Of a stretch of 64,000 bases of DNA, positions 9,941 through 19,127 are shown piece after piece; within the stretch, counting starts at the first letter, position 1, and every line of letters starts with the position of its first letter. Under the pieces are notes generated by a model that saw only the letters and a list, made by a program, of their open reading frames with translations, searched no databases and was not told where the DNA came from. Source of the DNA: Solirubrobacter ginsenosidimutans. Lineage in GTDB: Bacteria; Actinomycetota; Thermoleophilia; Solirubrobacterales; Solirubrobacteraceae. The stretch lies in the NCBI RefSeq assembly GCF_027587205.1, contig NZ_JAPDOD010000008.1:130594-194593 (forward strand). The letters run 5' to 3'. The translations under genes and the position numbers were made by a program.

Positions 9941-10986
9941 GCGACGCCCACTGCGCTTTCCTCGGTGGCCGGCTCCTCGGCCGGAACGTTGCCGCGCAGC
10001 TCCGCGGGGACCTCGACGTCGTATAGCTTGGCGCCGTTGAGCCCGAGGATCTTGCGCTTGCCGTCCTCATTGAGGCGCGGGAAGTCCGCGAAGGCCGGCT
10101 GGTCGGGCATCTCCCAGTCCAGGAGACCCTCGATCTGCCACTTCGGCTCCCAGATGCCGTAGTCGGAGCCGAACAGCATCTTGTCCTCGCCGACCCAGAA
10201 CAGCAGCTCGCCCATGACCTTCGCGAAGAACTGCGGGCGGGCGTGCATCAGGCCGCCGACGACGACCGACAGGCCGGCGTAGACGTTGGGCTCCTGCGTC
10301 GCCATGAAGCAGAAGTCCTCGATCCGCGGGAGACCGACATGCTCGACGATGAAGTTGAGCTTGCCCTTGTAGTCGGTCGCCACGTGGTCGACGTCTGAGA
10401 CGTCGAACGCGTCCTTGTCCAGCGGCCAGATCGTCGGCCCCTTGTGGACGTGGATGTTCTTGATGCCGAGCTCGACGCACTTGTCGAAGAACGGCCGCGC
10501 GATGTCGTCGGAGAGCTTGTAGCCGCGCGAGCCCTGGTACCACTCGGCGGTATAGAGCTTGACGCCCTTGAGGTCGTACTTGGCGTTGTCGGCCTCGAGC
10601 TGGTCGAGCCCGGCCTGGCCTTCGCGCGGATCCCAGCGGCCGTTGACGATCAGCTTGTCCGGCCAGCGCTCCAGGAGCGCGGCGTTCTGCTCGATGTCAT
10701 TGAAGCCGTTGGTGTACCACTCCTTCAGGTACGTCGACTGGAAGACGGCCTTGTCGATGCCACCGTCGACGATGACGTCCTTCTCGAAGTCCTCGACCGT
10801 GTACTTCTGGAACTTCTCGAGCGACCAGTGCGTCTCCGGCGGCCCGAGGCCCTGATACGCGTGGAAGCACTCGATCCAGCCCTTGGCGTACTGCTCGTGG
10901 CCTTTGACCCAGTTCGCCGGGGACGCGTCCCAGAAGTGCAGGTGGCTGTCGAAGATGAAGTACTTCTTGCCGTCCTTCTCGTACAT
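9937..10986 (-). CDS. Amidohydrolase-2 family protein of the prm cluster
   Basis: 349 aa TIM-barrel metal hydrolase or decarboxylase-like protein. It begins FIFDSHLHFWD, giving the HxH metal pair, and later has IHVHKGP, VEHVGLP and FGSDYG, which supply further His and Asp ligands. It follows prmD after 10 bp and overlaps the DUF59 gene by 4 bp. A homologous amidohydrolase is a regular member of actinobacterial propane monooxygenase clusters, but its function is not settled, so no substrate is assigned. Confidence 0.88.
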   Translation of the reverse strand: MYEKDGKKYFIFDSHLHFWDASPANWVKGHEQYAKGWIECFHAYQGLGPPETHWSLEKFQKYTVEDFEKDVIVDGGIDKAVFQSTYLKEWYTNGFNDIEQNAALLERWPDKLIVNGRWDPREGQAGLDQLEADNAKYDLKGVKLYTAEWYQGSRGYKLSDDIARPFFDKCVELGIKNIHVHKGPTIWPLDKDAFDVSDVDHVATDYKGKLNFIVEHVGLPRIEDFCFMATQEPNVYAGLSVVVGGLMHARPQFFAKVMGELLFWVGEDKMLFGSDYGIWEPKWQIEGLLDWEMPDQPAFADFPRLNEDGKRKILGLNGAKLYDVEVPAELRGNVPAEEPATEESAVGVA

Positions 10987-10996
10987 TCAGCTCCTC

Positions 10997-11341
10997 CTAC
11001 TCGACGACTTGGAGGTCGAAGTCGATGTACTCGGCAGCGTCCTCCGGATTGGCGAACATCACGACGCGATCGTCGAGGACAACCATACGCCCGTAGTGGG
11101 TGGACATGATCTCTTCGAAGTCGTTGTTGCCGAAGTCCTCCCAGCCGAGCGCCTCCGCGATCTCCTCGTAGTCGAAGTCGATGCGGTTGACGCCGTCGAC
11201 GCGGATCATCGAGGGGAGCTCGGTGATCGTGACGTTCTCCTTGTCACGCATCACCTCGGCCACGACGTAGCCGACCTGATTGTTCATCAGCGTCACGCCC
11301 GCCTTGTTGGAGGACGTGGGATCGGAAGTGAAGTGGGTCAT
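10997..11341 (-). CDS. prmD: Propane monooxygenase coupling (regulatory) protein
   Basis: 114 aa from the ATG at 11341, which overlaps the prmC stop by 4 bp. It belongs to the MmoB/DmpM family, shown by [12 protein letters not shown] near the start and [20 protein letters not shown] in the middle. These cofactor-free proteins bind the hydroxylase and couple NADH use to substrate oxidation. Size and position (fourth in A-B-C-D order) are typical. Confidence 0.93.
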   Translation of the reverse strand: MTHFTSDPTSSNKAGVTLMNNQVGYVVAEVMRDKENVTITELPSMIRVDGVNRIDFDYEEIAEALGWEDFGNNDFEEIMSTHYGRMVVLDDRVVMFANPEDAAEYIDFDLQVVE

Positions 11342-12438
11342 GCCGTGGCTCCCTTCGGGGCCTTGAGGCCGATGTCCGCTGTCAGTTCCTCGAAGCGCTG
11401 GGCGGAGCGCTCGACAGAGTCCTCGAAGCGCACGACCTTCTCGGAGATCTGCGACCAGATCGGCTGCAGGTGGCGGCCGGCGTTGAGCGCCTTCGGCGTC
11501 CACTCGTCCAGCCAACCCTGCATCGTGGCCTTGTTGGCCGCGCCGTGCTCGGGGTCGTCGGCGAGCATCCGGAACAGCGCGCGCGAGCCGCGCTGCTCAC
11601 GGGCGGCGTCGGACTCGCCGGCGCCCATGATCGTCGGCGTGACGAAGTCGCCCTGGAGGGCGGCGACCTGCATCACGAAGCCGGAGCGGAAGAGCTCGCC
11701 GACCAGCTGCTCGAACACGACGGTCGTGACGAAGAACGCCTCGGACCAGTCGCGGATGGCGGTCAGCTGCTCGACCAGTTCGCGCGTCGGCTGCCAGATC
11801 GGGTCCGACTGCCAGACCTCCTTGTGCACCGAGCCCTCGAAGCCGTCGATCTCCTCGGAGAGCGCCAGGTTGTAGAGGATCAGGTCCTGCGCGAAGCGCA
11901 GCTTGTGCACGGCGCCGACGCAGATCGCGTTGTTGATCATGTTCGTCGGAGCATCACGCTGCGCCGGCGTGTAGACGTGCATGCCGATGCCCTGCTCCAG
12001 GTGCGCCCACGCGAACACGTGGCGCGCGAGGACCTTGACCCACGCGGGGTTCATGGCCTGGAACACGTGCGCCGTGCGCCCGTGCTCGATGTTCTGGGAG
12101 ATCTGGCGGACGACGTTCGCGTTGTTGCGATAGATCGTCTGCTCCCATTCCTCGTTGGGGTCGAGGAACGCGTGCCAGTTGGTCGACTTCAGCGCCGACC
12201 ATTCCTGCGGGTACCCCGCGTCGCCGTTGGCGAAGGAGTAGACCCAACCCTGCGTCAGGTGGCGCGCGGGATCGGGCTGGACGTCGATCGTGACGTCCTC
12301 GTAGACCGTCGCGCGGCGCTTGCGCGGCTCGAAGTAGTTGTAGCTGCGGCTCTGCCAGGAGGGGAACTCCTGCGCCCCTGCCTCGGCGTCCGTGAACACA
12401 GGCTTGGGGACGCTGCGTTCCTTGACCTCTGTCGCCAT
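11338..12438 (-). CDS. prmC: Propane monooxygenase hydroxylase small (beta) subunit
   Basis: 366 aa from the ATG at 12438, chosen because GAGGAG sits just upstream; a start 12 bp earlier would overlap the reductase stop. It is the ferritin-like beta subunit of a soluble diiron monooxygenase, seen in [30 protein letters not shown] and [19 protein letters not shown]. It lacks the paired ExxH ligand motifs of the alpha subunit, as expected for a structural partner. It lies between the reductase and coupling-protein genes. Confidence 0.94.
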   Translation of the reverse strand: MATEVKERSVPKPVFTDAEAGAQEFPSWQSRSYNYFEPRKRRATVYEDVTIDVQPDPARHLTQGWVYSFANGDAGYPQEWSALKSTNWHAFLDPNEEWEQTIYRNNANVVRQISQNIEHGRTAHVFQAMNPAWVKVLARHVFAWAHLEQGIGMHVYTPAQRDAPTNMINNAICVGAVHKLRFAQDLILYNLALSEEIDGFEGSVHKEVWQSDPIWQPTRELVEQLTAIRDWSEAFFVTTVVFEQLVGELFRSGFVMQVAALQGDFVTPTIMGAGESDAAREQRGSRALFRMLADDPEHGAANKATMQGWLDEWTPKALNAGRHLQPIWSQISEKVVRFEDSVERSAQRFEELTADIGLKAPKGATA

Positions 12439-12446
12439 GGGTCTCC

Positions 12447-13454
12447 TCACTCGTCCGCTGTGGTGGTGAATTTGTCGTAGTAGATGTGCGCCTCGGGCAC
12501 GCCCTTGCGCTCCAGCAGCGCGATGGTCGCCTCGACCATCGGCGGCGGGCCGCAGACGTACGCGTCCACTTCCGTGACGTCGCCCTCGAGGCGCTCGACG
12601 ACGTCGGTGATCAGGCCGCTCTCGCCCGCCCAGCCGTTGCTGTCCTCAGACAGCGCGGGGACGAAGCCACATGGGAGCGTCCCGAGTTCCTCGACCTGAA
12701 AGAGGTCGGCCTCGGTGCGCGCGCCGTAGTAGTACGCCGCCTCCCGCGGGCTCTCGATCTCCTGCATGTGCCGCAGGAGCGAGAGGATCGGCGCCATGCC
12801 GGCGCCGCCGCCGATGAACAACAGCCGCCGCGGCGAGCTGGGCCGCAGCGTGAAGACCCCGTAGGGCCCGGTCACGTCGATCTTGTCGCCCGGCTTGATC
12901 TCGCCGCTCTTGAGCTTCCCTGAGAACAGGCCGCCCTCGTAGTGCTTGATCATGAACTCGAGCGTGTCCGGGTTCGTGTTGGCCATCGAGAAGGAGCGAT
13001 GGTGCTCCGTGCCCGGCACGTTGATGTCGACGTACTGCCCGGGCTTGAACTCGAGCGGCTCCTCGGGCTTGAGCTTCAGACCGAAGATGTCCGACGTGAG
13101 CGCCTCGACCGACTCGACGACGGTGGAGACCGTCCGTGGCGGCGTGCCGCCGTGGATGATCTCCTCGTCGTAGTTGATCAGCTCGATCTCCATGTCGGAG
13201 TAGGGGTGGGCGCGGCAGAGCAGCGTCCACCCCTCAGCTTCCTCGAAGTCGGGCAGCGCGAACGTCGAATAGCGGTCGAGGTCGACCTCGCCGTCGAGGA
13301 TGAAGGACTTGCACGCCGAGCATTGCCCCTCCTTGCAGCCGTGCATGAGCATGATGCCCTGGCGGAAGGCCGCATTGAGGATCGTCTCGGACTCGTCGAC
13401 CTCGATCTCGATGCCGACAGGCTCGAAGCGAACGGTGTGTGTCTTGTCACCCAC
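12447..13454 (-). CDS. prmB: Propane monooxygenase reductase (2Fe-2S/FAD)
   Basis: 335 aa. The N-terminal plant-type ferredoxin domain has Cys40, Cys45, Cys48 (CKEGQCSAC) and Cys80. The FAD domain shows RSFSMAN, and the NAD(P)H domain shows FIGGGAGMAPILSLLRHM and CGPPPM. It passes electrons from NADH through FAD and the 2Fe-2S centre to the diiron hydroxylase. It is separated by 15 bp from prmA and by 8 bp from prmC. Confidence 0.95.
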   Translation of the reverse strand: MGDKTHTVRFEPVGIEIEVDESETILNAAFRQGIMLMHGCKEGQCSACKSFILDGEVDLDRYSTFALPDFEEAEGWTLLCRAHPYSDMEIELINYDEEIIHGGTPPRTVSTVVESVEALTSDIFGLKLKPEEPLEFKPGQYVDINVPGTEHHRSFSMANTNPDTLEFMIKHYEGGLFSGKLKSGEIKPGDKIDVTGPYGVFTLRPSSPRRLLFIGGGAGMAPILSLLRHMQEIESPREAAYYYGARTEADLFQVEELGTLPCGFVPALSEDSNGWAGESGLITDVVERLEGDVTEVDAYVCGPPPMVEATIALLERKGVPEAHIYYDKFTTTADE

Positions 13455-13469
13455 GACGGCGCAGGCTCC

Positions 13470-15119
13470 TTACGCGCTCGCCGGCCGGCCGGCCGGGCCG
13501 CCGCGCTTGTACGCCGCCATGTGCGTCTCGCGCTCTTCGGGCGACATCTGGTTCAGCAGCACGTTCGGGCTGTTGAGCGTGATGCCCTTGACCTCGTCGA
13601 GCGTCCACATCTTCTTCGGGTCCAGATTCAGATGCGGCTGCGGGATCAGCGTGTGGCCGTCGTCGCGGACGTAGCCGAGGTCGTCGCGCATGATCTCGGC
13701 GAGGTCATGGCCGTGATGCAGGGTCTCCCACTCGCGGACACCGGAGAGCTTGCCCATCGACGGGGTCGGGCGACCCTCGTACTCGGGCCGGAACGCGACC
13801 GCGTCCGTCCAGTGGCAGGTCTCCGAGCAGTACGTGCGGACCTGGCCGTCGACCTCGTCCATGACCGTGTCCTCACGGATCAGGCACGGGACCATGCAGG
13901 TCCAGCAGCGGTGCGGATACTCGTAGTTGGCCTCGGCCTCGAACGCGATCGGCTTGTGGCCGTTCTTGACGGAGAGGTCGGAGTACTTCTCCCACCACTT
14001 GCCGTACTTGTCGTACCAGCCCGGGTACTTGTACTCGAACCACTCGAAGTCCTTGTCGTCCATCGCGTCGATCCGCCAGTAGTTGGCGAACCAGCCGGTG
14101 GCGAAGAACTGGGCGACCTCGTGGATGTAGCCCTTGTTCCAGATCCGGTTCCAGGACTCCTCGACCAGATCGTGCGGGATGGTCAGGCCGTACTTCTCCA
14201 GCGGGACCAGGTACGACCGGTAGTAGTCGTCATAGATCCAGCGGCGCCAGGCCTCGGCGTAGGACTCGCGATCCTTGCGACGGTCCTTGGTGCCGTACTC
14301 GATGAACGTGCCGATGGCGGCGTCCACGACGGCGTGGTTGTTCCACCAGGCGTAGCGCAGGTCGCGCTCGAGGAGCTGGCGGTTGCGCTCGTCGGCGAGC
14401 GCCATGAGGATGATCGAGTAGCCGTTTGAGATGTGGCGGCTCTCGTCGGACTGCACCGAGTGGAAGACCGTCGGCAGCAGGTAGTCGCCGTTGGCCGCGG
14501 CCTCGCCGGGCATGGCGACGAACAGGACGTTGGTGAACGCCGTCTCGGCCACGATCGTCAGGTAGACGTTGGCGGCGGTGATGGCGTCACCGGTGATGAA
14601 GCCCTCGCCGAACTGGCGGCCGATCGTGCCGGCGTAGCAGTTCGCGAACCCCTTCTCGGTCAGGTCGAAGCCGGCCGGATCGATGTAGTGGTTCATGTAC
14701 AGGCGCTTCAGGTTCATCTGGATCGTCGAGTGGCGGACCTCGTCGATCATCTGAATCGCGAGGCCGTTGTGGACCTCGGGATTCGGAACCGCGTTGATCG
14801 CCAGCGGCATGGCGCGGGCAGCGGAGATCTCCGGGAACGGGATGATGCTCAGGAAGAGCTTCTGCCATTCCATCCAGCGCTGCTGGACCTGGCGGAACAT
14901 GTTGCCGCGAATGGCGCCGTCCATCGCGCCGAACACGCGATTGTCCTTCTCCTCTTCCATCGGGAAGTAGGAGCGAAGGACCTGCTTCAGCGGGTCCTTC
15001 TTGGGCGCCTTCTCGAACGTGTAGTCGGTCGGATACTTGTCGACCGGCTCTACGAACGTGGGGTCCCAGGAGAGCTCTTGGATCTTCTGGTGTGCCTTCG
15101 TGATGCTCGCTCTACTCAC
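13470..15119 (-). CDS. prmA: Propane monooxygenase hydroxylase large (alpha) subunit
   Basis: 549 aa diiron hydroxylase that inserts oxygen into propane or related short substrates. The six carboxylate/His ligands can be placed by family spacing: Glu97, Glu127 and His130 (DEVRH), Glu192, Glu226 and His229 (DESRH). A YHS-type segment with CWTC and CSETC lies near residues 400-430. Translation starts at a GTG (15119) with a perfect AAAGGAGG seven bases upstream. That ribosome site is part of the last codons of the preceding iclR gene. Whether the true substrate is propane, acetone or phenol, as in mycobacterial Mim, cannot be told. Confidence 0.96.
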   Translation of the reverse strand: MSRASITKAHQKIQELSWDPTFVEPVDKYPTDYTFEKAPKKDPLKQVLRSYFPMEEEKDNRVFGAMDGAIRGNMFRQVQQRWMEWQKLFLSIIPFPEISAARAMPLAINAVPNPEVHNGLAIQMIDEVRHSTIQMNLKRLYMNHYIDPAGFDLTEKGFANCYAGTIGRQFGEGFITGDAITAANVYLTIVAETAFTNVLFVAMPGEAAANGDYLLPTVFHSVQSDESRHISNGYSIILMALADERNRQLLERDLRYAWWNNHAVVDAAIGTFIEYGTKDRRKDRESYAEAWRRWIYDDYYRSYLVPLEKYGLTIPHDLVEESWNRIWNKGYIHEVAQFFATGWFANYWRIDAMDDKDFEWFEYKYPGWYDKYGKWWEKYSDLSVKNGHKPIAFEAEANYEYPHRCWTCMVPCLIREDTVMDEVDGQVRTYCSETCHWTDAVAFRPEYEGRPTPSMGKLSGVREWETLHHGHDLAEIMRDDLGYVRDDGHTLIPQPHLNLDPKKMWTLDEVKGITLNSPNVLLNQMSPEERETHMAAYKRGGPAGRPASA

Positions 15120-15124
15120 GGCAT

Positions 15125-15961
15125 CTACCTCCTTTGGCGCATGCGACGTTTCACCGCAAGGTGCTCGGAACCGGACGCTAGGCCCGCGGTGCGAGTTGGA
15201 TCAAGAACTTCGCGACGATCCGCACATGATTGGAAACCCACGATGTCGCGAAGGGTCTCGGTCAGGGCTTCGCGTTCAGCGTCGAACGCACGGACGGACA
15301 TCGAGATGCCCACCGCGCCCAAGAACCGGCGCTGCTCGTCGAGCAGCGGAGCGGCAATGCAGCAGAAGTCGGGCGCGATCTCCTCGCGATCGACGGCGAT
15401 CCCGTCCCTTCGCGCGCGGCGCAATTCGGTGCGCAGCACGTCCGGGTCGGTGATCGTGTCTTCGGTGAAGCGTTTGAGGCCCGCGCTCAGGTAGCGCTCC
15501 AGCGCGTCGGCCGGCGCACGCGCCAGGACGACCTTGCCGAGCGCGAGCGCGTGGGCGTTGTCGCGGATCTCCGGGCTCATGTTGGGGAGCTTCGGCATGC
15601 CCTGGAGCCCCCGCTCGAGGATGACCTTCAGCTGGTTGCCGCGCAGCACGGCCAGGTAGGCGCGCTTGTGGGTGCGGGCCAGCAGGTCGTCGACCACGCC
15701 CGAGAGGTTGTGGCGGTCAGACTCCTCGGCGACCGTCTCGCGGAAGCCGGGCGCCAGGTGGTACAGGCCGCCGGGCAGGCGCTCCGCGACGCCTTCGTCG
15801 CACAGGGACGCGAGGAGGTTGTACGCGGTCGACACGCTCTTGCCGAGCTTCACGGCCACCTCGTCGGCGCGCACGCCGTCGGGTGCCCGGGCCAGTAGCC
15901 ACGTGACACTCAGTGCGGCGCGTGCCGTACTTAGGCCACGGTGTGACCTCGTCGCCTGCAT
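15125..15961 (-). CDS. IclR family transcriptional regulator of the prm operon
   Basis: 278 aa. The N-terminal winged helix (about residues 10-75) includes [20 protein letters not shown]. The C-terminal IclR effector domain follows, with [33 protein letters not shown] and GAVGISMS. Its stop is 5 bp from the prmA start, so it heads the operon on the same strand. An inverted repeat at 15987-16011, directly upstream, is a good candidate for its own operator, which would make it autoregulatory and control the whole locus. Confidence 0.92.
   Translation of the reverse strand: MQATRSHRGLSTARAALSVTWLLARAPDGVRADEVAVKLGKSVSTAYNLLASLCDEGVAERLPGGLYHLAPGFRETVAEESDRHNLSGVVDDLLARTHKRAYLAVLRGNQLKVILERGLQGMPKLPNMSPEIRDNAHALALGKVVLARAPADALERYLSAGLKRFTEDTITDPDVLRTELRRARRDGIAVDREEIAPDFCCIAAPLLDEQRRFLGAVGISMSVRAFDAEREALTETLRDIVGFQSCADRREVLDPTRTAGLASGSEHLAVKRRMRQRR
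15127..15134 (-). promoter_or_regulatory. Strong Shine-Dalgarno of prmA inside the iclR 3' end
   Basis: The minus strand reads AAAGGAGGTAG: the AGG AGG codons before the iclR TAG stop form the ribosome site for the prmA GTG. This places the monooxygenase in the same transcript as its presumed regulator, with very tight spacing. Confidence 0.75.
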
Positions 15962-15986
15962 CCTCGCGGTTCTCCTCCCACCGAGT

Positions 15987-16011
15987 TACTGGATCGAACT
16001 GACATCCAGTA
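15987..16011. promoter_or_regulatory. Inverted-repeat operator candidate upstream of iclR-prm
   Basis: Perfect 8-bp arms TACTGGAT (15987-15994) and ATCCAGTA (16004-16011) with a 9-bp spacer, in the 63-bp gap before the iclR start. Spacing and symmetry suit a dimeric regulator such as the IclR protein itself or the GAF regulator encoded next door. Confidence 0.6.
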
Positions 16012-16024
16012 CACCGCCTCGGCG

Positions 16025-17569
16025 TTACATCAGCGCTGCACGGCGCAGCTCGCCCACCCGCGCGGCGCAAAGGGAGCGCCTCGGGTCTCGAAACTCGAGC
16101 TGCGTAAGGAGCCGTTTCCAGGCTCCAAGGTCGTCCTCGCCGGTCGACGTGTGGACCCACGCCCACAGCGCCTCGGCATCATCGGCAGTCATCACGGCCT
16201 GGCGCAGCCAGGTGTCCAGCCGCTCGCGCTCGCGCTGCACGCCCGGGGCTTCGGACGCGGGGAGCAGCGGGCCGGGGTAGGCCTCGGCGGCCTCGCGGAC
16301 GCGGCCGCCCGCGAGCAGCCCTTCGATCTGGCGGACGTCGGTGTCGACGTCGCAGGTGAGGCGGTAGCGGTCGGTGTCGATCCAGGGGCCGAGAAGCTTT
16401 CTCAGCCGGCTGACCTCGACGCGCACGCTCGAGACGCTGCCCCCGTCGCCGTGCAGGTCGGCGCACAGCGTGTCGGCGCTCATCCCGTTGGGGTGGGCGC
16501 ACAGCAGCGCGAGGATCTCGGCCAGGCGGGGGCGCAGCTCGACCTTGCGGTCGTCGATCTCGAGCGTCGCGCGGTCGCGGCCGAGGAAGCCGAGCTTCGC
16601 CAGCGGGCGCGAGATGCTCGTGACGCGGCGCGACTCGACGGCGTGGACGACGAAGGCCTCCAGCGTGGGGGAGACCGGCTCGGCCACCGCCGACACACCG
16701 GACGGGAGGACGAGCGCGCCGCCGCCGGGCGGGATCGCGAGCCGGCCGAGGACGCCCCAGCCGGGCGGGACGGCGCCGATCGCGCGGCCGGACGGCGTCA
16801 TCAGCGCGGAGCGGTCGGGCGCGACGCGGTTCCCGTAGCGGGCCTGCAGTCGCGCGTCGCGCTCCTGCAGGGCGAGCTGGAGGCTGGCCTCGACGGCGCG
16901 CGCGGTGGCGGTGGCGACGGCGAGGCTGTGCGGGTGCACGGTCCGCAGGTCGCCCGTGAGGTCGATCACGCCGATCACCGCGCCGGTGTCCGGGTCGTGG
17001 ATCGGCGCGGCGGAGCAGGTCCAGCGCTGCACCGGGTCGCTGTAGTGCTCGGGGCCGAAGACCTGGACCGCGTGGTCGAGCGCGATCGCGGTGCCGATCG
17101 CGTTGGTGCCGGCGCCGCCCTCGCTCCACAGCGTGCCCTCGGCGAAGTTCATGTCGCCCGCCGCGCGCAGGCGCACCTGCGAGGAGCCCTCGATCGTCAT
17201 CAGCATGCCGTTGGCATCCGAGACGACGATCAGATACCCGGCCTCGTCGGCGATCGCGGACAGGCACTCGCGGATCAGCGAGGAGGCCTGGCCGAGCGGG
17301 TGCTCCTGGAAGCGCTCGTGCGTCTCCGTCTCGTCGGCGACGATCGGCGCCTTGCGACTGCCCGTGGGATCGACCCCGGCGGACTGCGAACGGCGCCAGG
17401 AGTCCGTGATCGCCTCACGGACGAGCTCAGAAGCCTCCTCGTCGTCGGCCTGGAAGCGTTCCCAAGCGAAGCGCAATTCCTGCGCTCGCAGCGTGGGCGT
17501 CGTCTCTCCGTCGACGGCGAGCCACGAATTCGGACTCACGACCCCAACCCTACTCGTAATTCGCAGCAT
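16025..17569 (-). CDS. GAF-domain regulator with C-terminal winged helix
   Basis: 514 aa. Residues 30-230 match the N-terminal sensor of AcoR/MimR-type activators (SWRRSQSAGVDP, then a GAF domain with LWSEGGAGTNAIGTAI and WTCSAAPIHDPDTGAVIGVIDLTG). There is no AAA+ sigma-54 domain. The C-terminus has an OmpR-like winged helix (LRPRLAEILALLCAHPNGMS, RVEVSRLRKLLG) and a short helical tail. It is convenient to see it as an activator-type sensor joined to a different output. It sits between the iclR gene and the divergent aldehyde dehydrogenase, so it probably controls alcohol or aldehyde oxidation. The start is uncertain (ATG 17569 or GTG 17539). Confidence 0.85.
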   Translation of the reverse strand: MLRITSRVGVVSPNSWLAVDGETTPTLRAQELRFAWERFQADDEEASELVREAITDSWRRSQSAGVDPTGSRKAPIVADETETHERFQEHPLGQASSLIRECLSAIADEAGYLIVVSDANGMLMTIEGSSQVRLRAAGDMNFAEGTLWSEGGAGTNAIGTAIALDHAVQVFGPEHYSDPVQRWTCSAAPIHDPDTGAVIGVIDLTGDLRTVHPHSLAVATATARAVEASLQLALQERDARLQARYGNRVAPDRSALMTPSGRAIGAVPPGWGVLGRLAIPPGGGALVLPSGVSAVAEPVSPTLEAFVVHAVESRRVTSISRPLAKLGFLGRDRATLEIDDRKVELRPRLAEILALLCAHPNGMSADTLCADLHGDGGSVSSVRVEVSRLRKLLGPWIDTDRYRLTCDVDTDVRQIEGLLAGGRVREAAEAYPGPLLPASEAPGVQRERERLDTWLRQAVMTADDAEALWAWVHTSTGEDDLGAWKRLLTQLEFRDPRRSLCAARVGELRRAALM

Positions 17570-17606
17570 CGTGGAGGTTGTTGACGCAGTCCTTACGGTT
17601 GTCGGA

Positions 17607-19067
17607 GTGAAGGCTTACAAGATGCTCATCGGCGGCGAATGGGTGGACGCGCGCTCAGGAGCCATTTTTGAGAGCATCAACCCGTACACCGCCGAGCCGT
17701 GGGCCACGATTCCCCGTGCCGGCGCGGAAGACGTGGACGCGGCGGTCCGCGCCGCACGTGGCGCGTTCGAGTCATGGTCGCGCACCACAGCGGTCACTCG
17801 CGCGCGGCTCATGCGACGGCTCGCGGAGCTGATCGCGGAGAACGCGGAGCGCATCGCGGTCGTCGAAACGACCGACAACGGGAAGCTGATCCGCGAGATG
17901 GAGGGCCAGCTGCGCGGGCTCGCGGACTACTACCAGTACTACGCGGGCGCGGCGGACAAGGTGGGCGGCGAGACGCTGCCGGCCGACCGCGACAACTTCT
18001 TCGTCTACACGCTGCGCGAGCCGCTCGGCGTCGTCGCGGCGATCACGCCGTGGAACTCACCCGTGCTGCTGATGAGCTGGAAGGCGGCGCCCGCGCTGGC
18101 GGCCGGCTGCACGCTGGTGGTCAAGCCCGCCGAACAGGCGCCGGCCTCCACCCTGGAGTTCGCGGCGCTGGTCGAAGAGGCGGGGTTCCCGCCCGGCGTC
18201 TTCAACGTCGTCACCGGCTACGGCGCCGAGGTGGGTGCGCCGCTGGTCGAGCATCCCGGCGTCGACAAGGTCGCCTTCACCGGCGGGACCGAGACCGGCA
18301 AGGCCGTGATGAAGGGCGCCGCGACGCACCTCGCGCGGGTGACGCTGGAGCTGGGCGGCAAGTCGCCGAACATCGTCTTCGAGGACGCCGATCTGGAGGC
18401 CGCTGCCAACGGTGTCGTCGCGGGGATCTTCGCCGCGACCGGCCAGACGTGCATGGCGGGCTCGCGGCTCTTCGTCCAGGAGTCGGTGCACGATGAGTTC
18501 GTCGAGCGACTCGCCGCGCGGGCGCGCGAGATCCGGCTCGGCGATCCGCTGGACCCGGCCACCGAGATGGGCCCGGTCGCGTTCGAGGGGCACCTCGAGA
18601 AGGTCTTAGGGGCGATCGGGTCGGCGAAGGCGGAGGGCGCCACGTTGGTCACCGGCGGCGGCCGGCTCGATTCGCCGGGGTACTTCGTCGAGCCCACGAT
18701 CTTCGGCGACGTCACCAACGGCATGGACATCGCGCAAAACGAGATCTTCGGTCCCGTCCTGGCAGCGCTGAAGTTCGGGGGCGAGGAGGAGGTGATCCGG
18801 TTGGCCAACGCCACGGAATTCGGCCTGGCCGCCGGCGTTTGGACGCGAGACGTGCAGCGCGCGCACCGGATGGCGCGCGCGCTGCGCGCCGGCACCGTCT
18901 GGATCAACGCCTACCGCGCGGTCGGCCCGATGGCGCCGTTCGGCGGCTTCAAGTCGAGCGGGATGGGGCGCGAGAACGGCATCCAGGCGATCTCGGAGTA
19001 CACCGAGCTCAAGACCGTCTGGATCGAGCTCACCGGCGCGACGCGGGATCCGTTCCAGCTGGGGTGA
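17607..19067 (+). CDS. NAD(P)-dependent aldehyde dehydrogenase
   Basis: 486 aa from a GTG at 17607 (reading MKAYKMLIGGEWV, the usual family start); an ATG at 17622 is the alternative. Catalytic Cys282 lies in TGQTCMAGSRLF and general base Glu248 in ELGGKSPN. The C-terminal GGFKSSGMGRENG is typical. It is divergent from the GAF regulator and close to the alkane locus. Oxidation of propanal or another aldehyde produced by the alcohol dehydrogenase is a reasonable inference. Confidence 0.94.
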   Translation: MKAYKMLIGGEWVDARSGAIFESINPYTAEPWATIPRAGAEDVDAAVRAARGAFESWSRTTAVTRARLMRRLAELIAENAERIAVVETTDNGKLIREMEGQLRGLADYYQYYAGAADKVGGETLPADRDNFFVYTLREPLGVVAAITPWNSPVLLMSWKAAPALAAGCTLVVKPAEQAPASTLEFAALVEEAGFPPGVFNVVTGYGAEVGAPLVEHPGVDKVAFTGGTETGKAVMKGAATHLARVTLELGGKSPNIVFEDADLEAAANGVVAGIFAATGQTCMAGSRLFVQESVHDEFVERLAARAREIRLGDPLDPATEMGPVAFEGHLEKVLGAIGSAKAEGATLVTGGGRLDSPGYFVEPTIFGDVTNGMDIAQNEIFGPVLAALKFGGEEEVIRLANATEFGLAAGVWTRDVQRAHRMARALRAGTVWINAYRAVGPMAPFGGFKSSGMGRENGIQAISEYTELKTVWIELTGATRDPFQLG

Positions 19068-19127
19068 GAATCGGTGTAGTGTCGCGCCATCGACTCTCGA
19101 GCCCGCCGCCTGCGCTGGGCGCTGGCG

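Noticed and set aside
12942..14429. Plus-strand 495-codon frame across prmA and prmB
   Set aside because: It is a shadow of prmA and prmB, which both show their metal-ligand motifs on the minus strand.
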